Below the pieces are notes generated by a model. It did no database searches. It saw nothing but the letters and a program-made list of their open reading frames with translations, and was not told the origin of the DNA. The position numbers were made by a program, and so were the translations under genes. From Symbiodinium natans (lineage: Eukaryota; Sar; Dinophyceae; Suessiales; Symbiodiniaceae): 64,000 nt of DNA. Each line of letters opens with the position of its first letter. The first letter of the stretch is position 1. The stretch spans positions 197,501-261,500 of the forward strand of contig CAJNDS010001680.1 of the NCBI GenBank assembly GCA_905221605.1, written 5' to 3'. Below are positions 12,081-23,360 of the stretch, in pieces.

Positions 12081-12516
12081 ATCTTCCCCCTCCGGGGGCA
12101 GCGCATCGGCCCGAACCGCCAGTGGGGTCGCCCAAAGCGCGGCTCGCGGGGTGGCAGGGTTTAAGGTTTTTTTTAAGCGTGCTTTTTCGGTTTGTTTTAT
12201 GGTTTTGAGGGTGTTTAGGGTGTTGAGGGTTTTTTTAAAGGTTGTAGGGTTTTAGGGCTTTTCGGGTTTTTGGCTTTTTGGGTTTAGGTTGTAGGGCGGA
12301 CACATGCAGCAAGGTTTCGGGCGTAGGGCTTAGGGTTGAGGGTTTATACGCCCTTGAGGGCCTTCCTAGAGACTCCAAGACTCCTCTTAAGGAATCTTCC
12401 ATGCATGACAGGAGCCCTTTGAGAATTCGAGGAATCTCTTCGAGCTAAGCGTCCAGTTTTCAGGGGGCCTGTGGCCAGGACTCCGAGGGGCACTTCTTTC
12501 TCTCCCTTTTTTTATC

Positions 12517-12655
12517 ATGGATTCCCCTACTACCCCCCTCTATACCACCCCCCCCCTAGGTTCCCCCCTTAAATAACCTTAATTAAGCTTAATTACCCCA
12601 AAATCGCCTTAATTATGGGGGGAACCTAGGGAGGGTAGTATAGGGGAACCCACGA
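12517..12655. mobile_element. Hairpin element, single copy here
   Basis: ATTCCCCTACTACCCCCC, then CCCTAGGTTCCCCCCTTAA, pairs with a right side reading GGGGGGAACCTAGGGAGGG, then GTAGTATAGGGGAAC. Confidence 0.65.
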
Positions 12656-12688
12656 TCTTACAAATGGACACTTGCTATTTTTTTACGG

Positions 12689-12800
12689 CTTGGTAACCCA
12701 GTGGTACCCTTTTCCCTTTTTTTGGTTCAAGGTTCCCTTATAAAGTAACCAAACCAGAAAAAAAGGGTGCCCGTAGAAATATGGTTACTGGGCTACCAAG
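12689..12800. mobile_element. P5 hairpin element
   Basis: CTTGGTAACCCAGTGGTACCC pairs with GGTTACTGGGCTACCAAG. Confidence 0.8.
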
Positions 12801-12854
12801 ACAGGCTCTGCTCGGACCTAGCACAGCTGACATGCATGCGCGAGGGCAGGGTCC

Positions 12855-12966
12855 CTAAAACCCTAAACCCCAAACCCTAAACCCTAAACCCCAAGCCCTA
12901 AACCCCAAACCCTAAACCCTAAACCCTAGACCCTTGACCCTAAACCCTAAACCCTAAACCCTAACC
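12855..12966 (-). repeat. Interstitial telomeric array
   Basis: CCCTAAA units mixed with CCCCAAA, CCCCAAG and CCCTAGA variants. Confidence 0.9.
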
Positions 12967-13017
12967 CTACTTGGAACTAACCGTGAACCAAGTAGACACG
13001 CCTCAGAGCCCAAAACA

Positions 13018-13130
13018 TACTGTTGGTTCGCAAGGAACGGGGGAATGTGGTACCTTATATAATCCCTTAAAGGGTGTATATAGGGCGATATAGGGTACCT
13101 CATTCCCCCATTCCCTACTAACCAACAGTA
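13018..13130. mobile_element. Hairpin element, TACTGTTGGTT arms
   Basis: TACTGTTGGTT at the left edge and AACCAACAGTA at the right, with GGGGGAATGTGGTACC against GGTACCTCATTCCCCC inside. Related interiors near 5.16 kb and 18.2-18.3 kb. Confidence 0.75.
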
Positions 13131-13346
13131 AGAAGAGCGTCTCCAGGATTCATATGTCTCTCGCGGGAGAGCCGGTCGTCAGTTGCGAGGATGAGGCGCA
13201 CAAGGGTGGGCACCTAGCTGCTATCGAAATAGGCTTGGAAATTTAGCGTTTAAGGCTTAAGGTTTTTGGCTTAGGGTTTTAGGGTTTAGGGTTTAGGGCT
13301 TTTGTTTTGGGGTAGGGTTTGGCCTGGATGCAAAAGGGCTTTAGGT

Positions 13347-13439
13347 TTGAGATGTTCCCCCTGATACGAACGGTCCTTAGTAGGGGCTATAGCTATAATC
13401 CCCATCAAGGACTGTCAGCATAAGGGTGAAGATCCCAAG
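13347..13439. mobile_element. P2 hairpin element in telomeric DNA
   Basis: TTGAGATGTTCCCCCTGAT pairs with CATAAGGGTGAAGATCCCAA. Flanks TTTAGG on both sides suggest a short target duplication. Confidence 0.7.
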
Positions 13440-13572
13440 TTTAGGAGTTTAGGGTTAGGTAAAGCACCCGGGGTTTGCAGGAGCCAATCTGCAATGACTT
13501 CGACTCCGTCTTCTACACGGCCACCCGGCTGACACGCTTGCAGTGTGCTGTTGATATGTGGCCCTAAAACTT

Positions 13573-13665
13573 TGTGGTGCTTTACTGTAACTTTACATCT
13601 TTAGCCTTTTTGGGCTTATTGGGTTTCTTAATAAGGCAGCTAAAAATTTAATTTTAACGCTACGC
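13573..13665. repeat. Dispersed repeat (two copies in window)
   Basis: GTGGTGCTTTACTGTAACTTT, then TTTAGCCTTTTTGG, then TTAATAAGGCAGCTAA. The second copy is at about 62,088-62,193. Confidence 0.6.
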
Positions 13666-13907
13666 GACCCGCCTCGGCCCGGCCCAGCGCATCCGCGTGA
13701 GCATGGTGATTCCGCAGCGCCCAAGTCGCTGGACCCCAAGCAATAAGGGTTGGGTTGAGGGTTGAGGGTTGAGGGTTCCGGGTTTATAATTTATGGTTTG
13801 GGGTTTGGGGTTGAGGGTTAGTTTAGGGCTCAAGGTTCACGCTTTGGGGTTGAGGGTTTTCTTGGGTGAGCTAGGCCCCTTAAGGTTTAAGGCGACTCTT
13901 GGGCAGG

Positions 13908-14039
13908 GTGGGGGGGGGGGGGGGTGGGGGGAGGGGGGGTGGGGGGGGGGGGGGGGGGGGTGGGTGGTGGGGGGGGTGGGGGGGGGGTGGGGTGGGGTGG
14001 GGGGTGGGGGGGGGTGGGGGGGGGGGGGGGGGGGGGGGT
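13908..14039 (+). repeat. G/T-rich low-complexity tract
   Basis: About 130 bases of long G-runs broken by single T's, strong quadruplex potential. Proline- or glycine-rich open frames here are artefacts. Confidence 0.95.
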
Positions 14040-14050
14040 GTGTGGGTGAC

Positions 14051-14163
14051 GCTTCAACTGCCTCTGGTCCTGGCGAACCGACCCCGGTTTCCCAGGGGGG
14101 GTACCCATTTGAGGCCACAGGCTTTGGGTGCGGGGGGAGGATTTGTGAACCTATACACCTCGG
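14051..14163 (+). repeat. Direct repeat flanking the GC island, left copy
   Basis: Starts CAACTGCCTCTGGTCCTGG, contains GGGGGGGTACCCATTTGA and ends near CTATACACCT. The right copy is at 15,488-15,633. Confidence 0.8.
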
Positions 14164-14463
14164 CCGTGCTCACACCAGTTGAGCCTCCGGCCCTCAAGCC
14201 AGCGCGTCGGAGCAGGAAACTCCGCCTTTCACAAACACCTTATGTGAGCAAGCGCCAAAACCCCCAGCCATTCAATTAAGCAAGGGGTGGACACGAATGC
14301 CCAAAACCCTGTAAAACGATGGGAACACTTGAAAAGCGACACCTTTAGGTTATGAACCATTGGGTGTGCTATAGCGACACCTACAAACATCAAGCCCCTC
14401 TTGTTGCGTCCATTAGCACCTCGAACCCAGCCGCGCATGTGGCTTTTGTGGGAGGGACAAAAG

Positions 14464-14570
14464 GGGGGGGTAGGGGGGGGATAGGGGGGGGGGGGGGTAG
14501 GGGGGAGGTGGGGGGGTGTGGGTAGGGGGTAGTAGGGGTGGGGGGGGGGGGGGTTAGGGGGGGGGTGGTA
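14464..14570 (+). repeat. G-rich low-complexity tract
   Basis: GGGGGTAGGGGGG-like units, also quadruplex-prone. Confidence 0.95.
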
Positions 14571-14703
14571 AGATGGACACTTAAAGGCTATGCTGCACGG
14601 GTGCGTGCCTTGTAAACAATACGTTTACAAAGGAAAAACACCCGCAGAATAGACCCAACGCACCCGAAGAGACGCAATTGAACCCTTAGCATCCAGAAAC
14701 TGT

Positions 14704-15261
14704 GTTCAGGGACGAGAAAGGCTCGGAGGGTGCGCGAGGGGCGCGGAGGCGCGCGCGGAGGGCGCGTGAGGGCGGATGGCGCGGATGGCGGGAAGGCGCA
14801 GGAGGCGCGGAGCGGCGCGGAGGGCGCAGAGGAGGGCCGGAGGGCGCGGAGGGCGCGGATGGGGGCGGAGGGAGGCGCGGAAGGCGCGGAGCGCGCGGAG
14901 GCGCGGAGGGCGCGGAGGGCGCGGAAGGAGCGGAGGGCGCGGAGGGCGCGCCCTCGCGGAGCGCGCGGAGGGCGGGGGAGCGCGGGAGGCGGGAAGGGCG
15001 CGAGGGCGCGGCAGGACGCCAGGCGCGGAGCGCGCGAGCGCGCGCGCGGAGGGCGCGGAGGGCGCGGAGGGCGCGGAGGTCGACGCGGCGGGAGGCGCGG
15101 AGGGCGCGGAGCGCGCGCTGCGGATGGGAGCGGAGCGGTCGCGGATGGGCGCGGGAGGCGCGGAGCGCGCGGAGCGCGCGGAGGGCGCGGAGGGCGCGGA
15201 GGGCGCGGAGGGCGCGGAGGCGCGGAGGGCGCGGAGGGCTTGCAAACGCGGAGGGCACGGA
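14704..15261 (+). repeat. GC-rich minisatellite, 9-bp period
   Basis: About 560 bp of units close to GGAGGGCGC, very CpG-rich. The 9-bp period keeps all frames open on both strands, which explains the long Arg/Ala/Pro- and Gly/Glu-rich frames here; none is taken as a gene. Confidence 0.95.
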
Positions 15262-15487
15262 GGAACATCCACGTGTCCCCACTCCCCTGCCCATCAAGGG
15301 AATGTCACGCTCCCCGCCACGCCCCTCTCCCAGCAAATGTTCCGAACCCTCTCCCTTAACCATGTCGTCCCCGCGGCCTCACGTCAAAAAGTTTCGGGAA
15401 GAATCCAAGAAAACAAAGAGCGCGCAGAATAGACGTTAAGCGTCCAAGGCACGGGGGGGGAAAAAGGGGGGGGCCCTGCTGGGAAGG

Positions 15488-15633
15488 GCTGCAACTGCCT
15501 CTGGTCCTGGCGAACCATCCGCTTGCGGACCCTGCTCACCTAGGGGGGGTACCCATTTGAAAAAGGGCTTTGGGCCTGGGGGGAGGATTTGGAGGGGGTG
15601 CCTGTTCTGACTACCTATACACCTTCGGCCCGA
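15488..15633 (+). repeat. Direct repeat flanking the GC island, right copy
   Basis: Same sequence as 14,051-14,163 with two small internal insertions. The pair brackets the G-rich tract and the minisatellite. Confidence 0.8.
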
Positions 15634-15682
15634 GGCCTCGGCGGATTTATAGCTAGCCTCCTAAGTGCAGCCAAGAAAAGTG

Positions 15683-15796
15683 CCTGGTAGCCCGGTGGTG
15701 CCCTGTACACTCTTTTTGGTTCTGGGTTCCCTGATAAAAGCAGCCAACCCAAAAAAGGGTGCCCGTACTGTAATGACTTGGTTACTGGGCTACCCA
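15683..15796. mobile_element. P5 hairpin element
   Basis: CCTGGTAGCCCGGTGGTGCCC pairs with GGTTACTGGGCTACCCA. Confidence 0.8.
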
Positions 15797-15799
15797 CTG

Positions 15800-17110
15800 A
15801 TGTGTGGCCCTAAAGTATCGGTGCACGCGAAATGCCTGGTCCTTCAGGCGCATATCCCCATCTTCCTTTCACTTTTTTTCGTTCCGACATTGGGTTCCAC
15901 ATGGTGTGAAAGCACCCATGTGCACCCCTACTGTCCCCGATTCTAAACCTCAAACCACCACCCGAGCAACAGTTACATCAGCCCCCTGCCTCAATCCCTA
16001 AACCCTAAACCCGAAACCCTAAACCCTAAACCCTAAACCCACTTGGCTAACTACTGGTTGGAACCTCCAGGTCGTGTCGGATCCGCGTGTGGTCAGGAGC
16101 GAGGGCACGCTGGGTGGGTTGACGGAGACTTTGTGCATTAGTTCTTGCTTGGCTCGGGAGAGCTTTGAATATTTACACTCCTTGAGTTCCTTACTTATAA
16201 GCTCTTTTGACTTAGTCTAGTTAGTATGCCCCAGAAACCCTATTGTAATCCCCAGAACCCACCTTACTAACCCTACTTACGAAGCCAGAAGGGTTTCCAA
16301 GTGAGGTGCAGGGCTCATGGCACATGGCTTGTCTGATTGGCTGCGTGGAGTCAGCTGGCCGTTAGCAGGTTTAGGGCTGTTGCTCATTTCGGGTTTTTGG
16401 GGGCTGTTCGTTTTCTAGGGCAAAGCAGGCAGTGATGCGGAGTCTTCCTGCCACAAAAAAGGGCAGTGCTTCAAGTAGCCTAGGATCTAGACCAGAAACC
16501 CTAAACCCTTAAACACTTAGAAAGCCAAACCTTTGTCCTTTCAGGACGGACCTTGTGGAAGATCGGTGGCTTCGGTCAATCTTTGACTTGCCCGTCGAGG
16601 CATCTGAGTTGAGAGGGTCTTGGGGCTTTAGGGTTCGGGGAGTAGATGGGATTTAGGGCAGCTCAGTGGCCGAACAGCATTCCCTAAGCCCTGAGCCCTA
16701 AGCCCGAAGCCCGAAGCCCTAAGCCCTAAGCCCGAAACCTAGACACTCGGAAGTGTGCTTGCAGATCGCCTCCGCGCACTCTTGCTGTTGAACTCTGCTA
16801 AGTTTAGGGTTGCGGGCTTATAAGCCTTCTGCGATTGCGCATGTGGTTCAGGGTGCAATGCTTGGGCTTATCAGCTGTAGGATATAGGGTTTCGAGGTAC
16901 CCAAGCTCTAGCCTCACTTGTGCCCAAAACGTAGCCCTTAAAGCCTTCTCGCTTGCGGCCGAAGCCTTATAATAAGACCTAAACTACACCCTGAAGCCTA
17001 AAAACCCAAAAAACCGAAACCCGAAACCCTGAAACCCTAAACCCCCACAACCTGCACCCTAAGCCCCCAGACCGACCCTAAAACCTCAACTCTTTACCCC
17101 GACAACGTGC
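15800..17110. other. Unique sequence with telomeric blocks, no gene supported
   Basis: Telomeric units near 16.0 and 16.5 kb, a degenerate CCCTAAG/CCCGAAG array at 16,680-16,740 and otherwise unremarkable sequence. Confidence 0.7.
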
Positions 17111-17111
17111 T

Positions 17112-17518
17112 CACTGGCTCAAGCCCTGAAGAAGCTGCGCGCCTGGGACCATGACATAGCTCTGGTGTTCCTCAGCAAAGTGGAGTATGGGCCCAAACAT
17201 CAAGCCCCAATTCGGGCGAGGGGTTCAATGGGCATTGGCACGAGTCAGGCCCAAAGCATGGGGGACCCTCAACAAGCCTCGAACATGGCTCTGAAAATCT
17301 TCGTAAATGTGATCCTGAAAGCCCCAGCAAGCGAAAGACAGAATATCCCAAGGACCTATACCTGTAAGAACCACCACAAACATTGTAAAGAAGCAACCAA
17401 AAAAAGAAACGCCCTACTCTTCCAAGCGTTTCAGCCAACTGCTCCTGGCAGCTTCCGTCAGGCGGCGGAAGAGGCCTTCGCGAAGTCGGGGCCCACTTCT
17501 GGGTTTGAGGGTCTGTAA
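17112..17518 (+). CDS. Possible exon, unknown protein
   Basis: An open frame that includes LAQALKKLRAWDHDIALVFL then SKVEYGPK and runs on to a TAA at 17,518. The first ~30 residues look like ordinary protein; the rest is less convincing. The opposite strand also has a long open frame (17,172-17,756), so chance cannot be excluded. Confidence 0.25.
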
Positions 17519-18552
17519 GGGTTTGAGGTTTCGGGTTTAGGTTTAGGGTTGAGGCTTGTTGGATACAGAGCCTGTTGAGGCTTCTGGGTTTACAGGTTAG
17601 AGTCGAGGGTATGGGCCTCGCCGGCATTGCGCCCTCAGCTCGGGTTGGTGAGCAAAGGGGACACGCGTAAAAAAAGGCAACACTCCCAGAGTGCTGAGGG
17701 CCAGTCAGGCACGCATCTACATGGTTGAAATGATTGCTGTGGTGATTCCCCAACAAAACCCAAGAGCTATTGCAGGAGATGAGGTATGTACATGTAATTC
17801 GAGCACACGAGAGCGGAGTCCCGCCAAGGAGTAGCAGTAGAGGAAGCTGAAGCCAGGGAGCACTCCATGTGCAAAATGGCCCCCCCGCACCCGCAAACCC
17901 ATACAGCTTTGCAGCAGCAGTTCGCAGGTATCCTAGGTAGGATAAGGGGGACCCTTAAAGGGGAACCCTTCTTTACCCTCTTCTGGCTCTCTTAAACAGA
18001 GATTTTATTCAGAGGGTCTATATCCTCAAGGGTACCCCTAATCTTTTCCCTAAGGTAGGGGCCGGGTACGTACAAGACTTGATGTGATACACTCTTCGTC
18101 TGCCATGTTTCAGTAGAAGCCCGAGAGCCCTAAACCCTCAGCATCGCAATATCCGGGCTTCTGAAAACAAGAGACACTCCTTGAGAAGCACATTCCTGGA
18201 GCCTACTGGTTAAGCAGGGAATGAGGCAGGCATCTGATAATCCTGTATGTAACCCCTCAAAGGGTGTGAGTGTACATATAAACATATATATGTGTGGAGA
18301 TATAAGGTGCCCAATTCCCTTGTTGAAGCCCTCAGTTCTGTAGGGTACCAAGCACCGTGCAAGCCCAACATTCGCAGCACTCATATGTCGGCAGCCGCTG
18401 CCCTGCCGTTACTCTACGAAGATGTGGTGGCTGAGCATCGCGCGTTCCTGCGTTCAGGCCCGGCGCATGAGTCTTATAGACTCCTGTGAGACAAAAGAGG
18501 GTGTGGGTTGGGCCTTTACGCCAAGTTCTATAAGAGGTACCTTCTAAAGCCC

Positions 18553-18648
18553 AGAACTCAAAGCCTACTTAGACTTTTTGTAGGCTATTTCTCTAAAGCC
18601 CCATTTAGGACTCCTAGGTAGCCTACCACAAAAGTAGGTGTTTGAGTC
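18553..18648. mobile_element. Hairpin element, single copy here
   Basis: AACTCAAAGCCTACTTAGAC pairs with AAAAGTAGGTGTTTGAGTCC, and GTAGGCTA with TAGCCTAC. Confidence 0.6.
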
Positions 18649-18650
18649 CC

Positions 18651-18749
18651 TGAACCCTAAACCCTAAACCCCGAAACCCCGAAACCCTGAAACCCTAAAC
18701 CCTAAACCCTAACCCCTAAACCCTAAACCCCAAACCCCAAACCCCAAAG
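18651..18749 (-). repeat. Interstitial telomeric array
   Basis: CCCTAAA units with blocks of CCCCGAAA and CCCCAAA variants. Confidence 0.9.
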
Positions 18750-19494
18750 GCTCAGGCGGCCCAAAACAGGGGCAGCTGGTTTAGGGGTGGGGAGCTAATG
18801 AGCTCCGCGGGTGCCAGGAAGTTCTAGGGTTTAGGGTTTAGGGTTTAGGGTTTAGGGTTTTGGGCACGGGGCACGGGGCAGTCCAACCATGAGTTTCAAA
18901 CCCTAAACCAGTCCAAAGCCCCGGTGTTTAGGGTTGAGGGTTTTCAGGGTTCACGTACCCGGGGTTCGGATAAACCGAAAGCCCTAAACCCTAAACCCCA
19001 AACTCCCAACCCCAAACCCTAAACCTTCCCTGGGCGTCAGGCAGCTTGCAACACCTGCCACGAAGCTTCGGGCGGAGCCGCATTGCCCTGCGAGGGAACA
19101 TGGACGCTTTGACTGCCAGGGTGGAACCCTGTGGGGCCTCAAAAATCTCCAGATGCCCTACACCCTAAACCCTAAACCCTAAACCCATGATCCCCAACCC
19201 TATAGTCCCTAAATTCCTACTGCGTTTCTAAACACAAAGTCCCAGTTGTTCTTCAAGAAGGGTTAAGGGCCCTGGACCCCAACCCCTAGGTTTTAGGGTC
19301 AAACCGTCAAACCCTACTAAACCCCTAAAACCTAGACCCCCAAGCCGCCTCCCCCAGATCCGCCCAAAGGAAGTTGACGACGTAGAGCAAGCGCATCGCT
19401 TCCTTCGCACTGCCCACTTCCTTGTCCCTGGCTCTTGCTTCAACTCCTCTCAGAGGCAGCGCAACTTGGGTCTTGAGGGGCTGAGGGCTTTGCT

Positions 19495-19618
19495 CGGAGG
19501 TTCAGGGGTAGCTATAAGTAGGGTTAGAAGTAAGGCAACTACACTTCTAACTGGTTATATCCTTATATAGGCCCCTTATAGCACTACGTATAATGACTAC
19601 TTATGAACCTTCAAGTAG
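19495..19618. mobile_element. P1 hairpin element, subfamily pair member 1
   Basis: Arms CGGAGGTTCAGGGGTAGC and TTATGAACCTTCAAGTAG. The interior (CTAACTGGTTATA) is shared with the next copy at 19,735. Confidence 0.7.
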
Positions 19619-19734
19619 GAGTGGGAACCCCAAAACCTTTAACCCCCCCTTAAACATTGTTGAACAGCATACTTCCCAGTTCCCAGTCTGTACATCCTCT
19701 ACCCTGCAGTCGGGATTTCATAAACCTGTAAAGC

Positions 19735-19861
19735 CTACTTGAGGTTCATGGGTAGTTATGGGTGGGGTTATGAGTAAGGTAACTATAATTCTAACTGGTT
19801 ATAACCTTGTTTAGGGTACTTAGAGAACCCTACTTATATCTACCCCTGAAGCTTCAAGTAG
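19735..19861. mobile_element. P1 hairpin element, subfamily pair member 2
   Basis: Arms CTACTTGAGGTTCATGGG and CCCTGAAGCTTCAAGTAG. Interior related to the copy 120 bp upstream. Confidence 0.75.
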
Positions 19862-19923
19862 ATCCCCAAAGGCTAGGAGGAAGGTAGGGTGGAAGAGCCC
19901 CGGCACTTTCGGACCGTCAGTGG

Positions 19924-19993
19924 TCTAGGGTTTAGGGTTTAGGGTTTAGGGTTTAGGGTTTAGGGTTTAGGGTTTAGGGTTTAGGGTTTAGGG
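19924..19993 (+). repeat. Interstitial telomeric array
   Basis: Ten uninterrupted TTTAGGG units. Confidence 0.95.
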
Positions 19994-20102
19994 ACCCTAA
20001 GCCCGTAAACCCGGGAGTTCTGTGAGGTCTGGCAGCTCGGGGCTTTGCTTCGGGTTTATGAGGTCCTGTAGTGAGCGCGGTCCAAAGGGAGGGGGGGAGG
20101 GG

Positions 20103-20230
20103 TACTTGAAGGTTCATGCGTAGTTATAAGTGGCGTTTTAAGTACCCCAAAATATTTAATATGGTTATAATCAGTTCTACTTAAAGTTACCTTGCTTATA
20201 GCCCCACTTCTACCCATGAACCTCCAAGTG
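20103..20230. mobile_element. P1 hairpin element
   Basis: Arms TACTTGAAGGTTCATGCG and CCCATGAACCTCCAAGTG. Confidence 0.7.
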
Positions 20231-20371
20231 GGCAAGCCATGTTGTCCTAACACTTCATATAAGGGACCTAGTATTAGACGCCAGTTCGTTTGAGGTTGCT
20301 ATGGTTCAAGTCTCATACAGGCAGGGGGCGTTTGTGTTTCGGCACCTTACGTTGCTTCCACGGCGGTTGTC

Positions 20372-20534
20372 ACCCTAAACCCTAACCCTAAACCCTAAAC
20401 CCTAAACCCTAAACCCTAAACCCTAAACCCTAAACTCTAAACCCTAAACCCTAAACCCTAAACCCTAAACCCTAAACCCTAAACCCTAAACCCTAAACCC
20501 TAAACCCTAAACCCTAAACCCTAAACCCTAAACC
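20372..20534 (-). repeat. Interstitial telomeric array, longest in window
   Basis: About 23 nearly perfect CCCTAAA units with one CTCTAAA variant. The low divergence suggests a recent origin. Confidence 0.95.
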
Positions 20535-21210
20535 AAACACACCCAGTAATTAAGGCAGATGCTGTTCCAACCTTGGCCGAGCACCGCGCGGGTGCTTTGA
20601 TGCTTGGCTGCTCAATGTTGCTTTTGGCTTAGGATTGGACCAGAGAAATCAAAACCGTGATTCAGGAATGTTTCATTTGTTGGTGACAGTTTCAGGGAGT
20701 GATTCAACTCTATTCGCCAGTCACCTCTCAACCGGGCGGGAGAAGCCGAATTTTTTCCAGTCACTTCCAGTCTTATCCACGTATATCCGGCAAATCGCAC
20801 TGCAGTCCCTCCTCAATAAATCCACGTAATATCAACCCGCCGCCGCTCCCCCAGAAAAAAATGTTGGAGCTGAGCCCTCACAGTCTGCACCCAGATTTCC
20901 CAAAGCCCCGGATTTAAGGAATATTCCCGAATTTATACTAGGGATCATTCTTATGAACTGGGGTCTATTCCTTACTTGTAAGGGTTTTTGGAAGATCTGG
21001 GCACCGCGTCGCATTTCGACTATGTCTCGGGTCGGCTCTGGGGAGCTGTCCTACAACCCTAAACCCTAAACCCTAAACCCTAAACCCTAACGGTGTTAAA
21101 ATCCGGCTGGGTGGGAGCCGAGGACATCTGGAAGGCTCCACACCTCTGTTGCCACAAGGACGCCCTGGCGCTGTCGTGTGGATGGCTCGATCTCAAACCC
21201 AAACAAAACC

Positions 21211-21310
21211 CTAAGGGTCCATGGACCTAAATAGGGAGGACTTGGGCCTTAAAGGACCTCTTATATAGGGGCTTTTGGGCCCAAGTATATAATAATGTGG
21301 TACATGGACC
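21211..21310. mobile_element. P7 hairpin element
   Basis: AAGGGTCCATGGACC pairs with GGTACATGGACCCTT. Interior has CTTGGGCC against GGGCCCAAG. Relatives at 22,715 and 56,305. Confidence 0.65.
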
Positions 21311-21317
21311 CTTCGGG

Positions 21318-21430
21318 AAAGGGTGGGTTTCCTAAGTTCGGGGTACCTTTATTGGGGTCCCTATAATTAGGGATTCCTATTATTTTTGGGGGGTCTATTT
21401 TTGGTCCCCTTATTTTCGGAAACCCCCACA
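21318..21430. mobile_element. P8 hairpin element
   Basis: GGGTTTCCTAAGTTCGGGGTACC pairs with the complement of TTATTTTCGGAAACCCCC. Similar unit at 63,536-63,630 and diverged ones near 1.77-2.03 kb. Confidence 0.5.
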
Positions 21431-21654
21431 TCACTAAGCGTCCACAGTCTGCTCAGGTCTTGCAGCGTTATATTTCAGGCTTTGATCTTCCGGGATGGAG
21501 GCATTCTTGGCTGATCTAGTTTCCCAGACATGGAGTGCTCGGGTTCAGTTTGTGCTTAGAGCAATCCCAAAGGCCTGGGGGTCTACATCCTCAGGCGTAC
21601 ACGTACGCATCAACATGGTCATGGTGATTGTGATTGTGATGTAAGTCATGACTC

Positions 21655-21879
21655 ATGAATGCCAAACACGTAGATTGTGCAGCTTCAGCTGAGTCTATGG
21701 GCGGTCTAGGTAGCGCAGGTCTTCATACTGCGATTGTAGAAGATGAATGCACAGGTTCTCGTTCTGACTTTGATGAAGACATCCTTGAAAAAGATCCTTC
21801 GCAATTCTGGGAGCACACGCTCCTCGACACTGAGTCGGCTCAGAAGATTACATTGATGCTTAAGCCCCTCAAACCCTGA
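21655..21879 (+). CDS. Possible exon, acidic unknown protein
   Basis: Frame of 74 codons with an acidic middle (DFDEDILEKDPSQFWEHTLL then DTESAQKITLML). It ends in a degenerate telomeric sequence. Protein-like composition, but there is no comparison copy. Unrecognised. Confidence 0.25.
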   Translation: MNAKHVDCAASAESMGGLGSAGLHTAIVEDECTGSRSDFDEDILEKDPSQFWEHTLLDTESAQKITLMLKPLKP

Positions 21880-22714
21880 ACCCTCGCCCACCTAAAGCTT
21901 CAGTCGCAAACCCCAAGCCCCCTAAACCCTCAACATCCCTCAACCCAAAAGTCCTAACCCCAAACCCTAAACCTCAACGGGATGCGCGTGATTTGTAAAC
22001 CTTACTAATGCTAAACCCCCGCAATGTGGACGCACAGTTCAGCTAACAAACACTTGAAATCTGTCTCGTACCAAATATGCCATATGCCATATGCAATGTG
22101 GATCTTAGTTCAGATAGGCGGGTGGCAAAAAACAAACTGCTAAGCTTTCTGTCGCGGCCCTGAAACTCCAGAGCACCTTATGTTCTTAGGAGTGAAACCC
22201 GTTTACTCCATTAAGGGACTTTTTTTGTGGACCCGAATTCCCGAATTCTAACCCCTAATCCGAGCTTCTGTTTAATTGGTGGGGGGGGCCCCCCCCCCCC
22301 CCCTTCCACAATAAGGAATGCAGGGTTCCGCAATAGTTGGACCGTGGCCCTGTATTGATTCTCTATTCAAAACAATAGGCTGCAGATCCCTGAGGTGCTG
22401 TAGCTTTGCGTCTCCGCAAGCAAAACAAGAAGCCTGCCGACAGATTTTTGAACCCCCCCAAAAAATTCCTTTAAATGTGGGGGGTTTGTCCCATACGAAA
22501 TCCACCCTAATGGAAAGTAGTCTTCCGGCGGGCTTCCGGCCAAAAAAAATTCCTTTCAATGTGGGGGTATTAACTAAACTGATGCTCGGATTAAACATGA
22601 AACCCTTATGACCTTATGCCCTGTAAACCGTGACAACTCCGCGCCAGGCGCGCCCTCGCCAGCCCAGCGAATCTCTGACGTCCCGAGCGCTGCTCGAGGC
22701 ATGGTTTCTTTGTC

Positions 22715-22845
22715 CAGAGGGTCCACGTAACTCATATAGGGTGTAGGGTTTAGGGTACCCGGAGAGTCTAAACTTGGGCCTTGAAGGGGTTCCTACATAG
22801 TAGCTTCAGGGCCCAAGCATATACTGTTTGTGTGGACCCCCTAGG
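22715..22845. mobile_element. P7 hairpin element with telomeric units inside
   Basis: AGAGGGTCCACGTAAC pairs with GTGTGGACCCCCTAGG. GTAGGGTTTAGGGTA lies in the left half. Confidence 0.6.
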
Positions 22846-22867
22846 GGTTGATGCTTGGGCCAGGACC

Positions 22868-23016
22868 AAAGGGTAGTCATACGGCCCCTTCATATGGTCC
22901 CTTACCTCCTTGAAAGGCTTCTGAGGTATGGGCCCTTGGGTTGTATAGGGTATGTAAGGGTATATAAGGTAAGGGCCCAGACTAAAGGGCCATGTCATTA
23001 CCTTACCCGAAGCCAG
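22868..23016. mobile_element. P6 hairpin element
   Basis: AAGGGTAGTCATACGGCCCC pairs with CTAAAGGGCCATGTCATTACC. Same interior (GGCTTCTGAGGTATGGGCCC) as the 6.5-kb copy. Confidence 0.7.
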
Positions 23017-23320
23017 GACATGTGTAAGGCAAGAAGATATTGAAGGGCTTGGGGTGTAGGGCTGGGCTTCAAGCAAAGGCGCTGGTGTTTAGGGTTTCGG
23101 TTTAGGGTTTAGGGTTTAGGGTTTTGGGTTTAGGGTTTAGGGTTTAGGGTTTATGGTTTGGTTTCGGTTTAAGGTATTTAGGGCATATGTACTCGGGGTA
23201 CCTGCCACGAGGCATCGACTCAAAGACTCGCCCCCGGAGAATTCACAGAGCTTATCGTCGGCACACCTTCAGGGTTTAGGGTTTGGGGTTTAGGTTTTAG
23301 GGTTTAGGGTTTAGGGTTTA

Positions 23321-23360
23321 GGGGCTACATTAGTTCAGGGTTCAGGGGCTACATTATTTC
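23321..23360 (+). repeat. 19-bp direct repeat containing a possible acceptor
   Basis: AGGGGCTACATTAGTTCAG and AGGGGCTACATTATTTCAG flank GGTTC, next to a telomeric block and directly before the open frame at 23,351. Confidence 0.7.

Noticed and set aside
13793-14279. Glycine-rich (+) and proline-rich (-) open frames
   Set aside because: Produced by the G/T tract at 13,908-14,039; no protein feature outside it.
14588-15439. Several 190-245 codon open frames on both strands
   Set aside because: All derive from the 9-bp GC-rich minisatellite, which lacks stops in every frame. The amino-acid composition is only that of the repeat.
17172-17756. 194-codon open frame on the minus strand
   Set aside because: Long enough to notice but it has no recognisable motif, contains telomeric units (LNLNPKPQTLT-like) and overlaps a + strand frame of equal quality.
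20372-20534. CRISPR-like or satellite array
   Set aside because: The regular repeat is a plain telomeric 7-mer without spacers.
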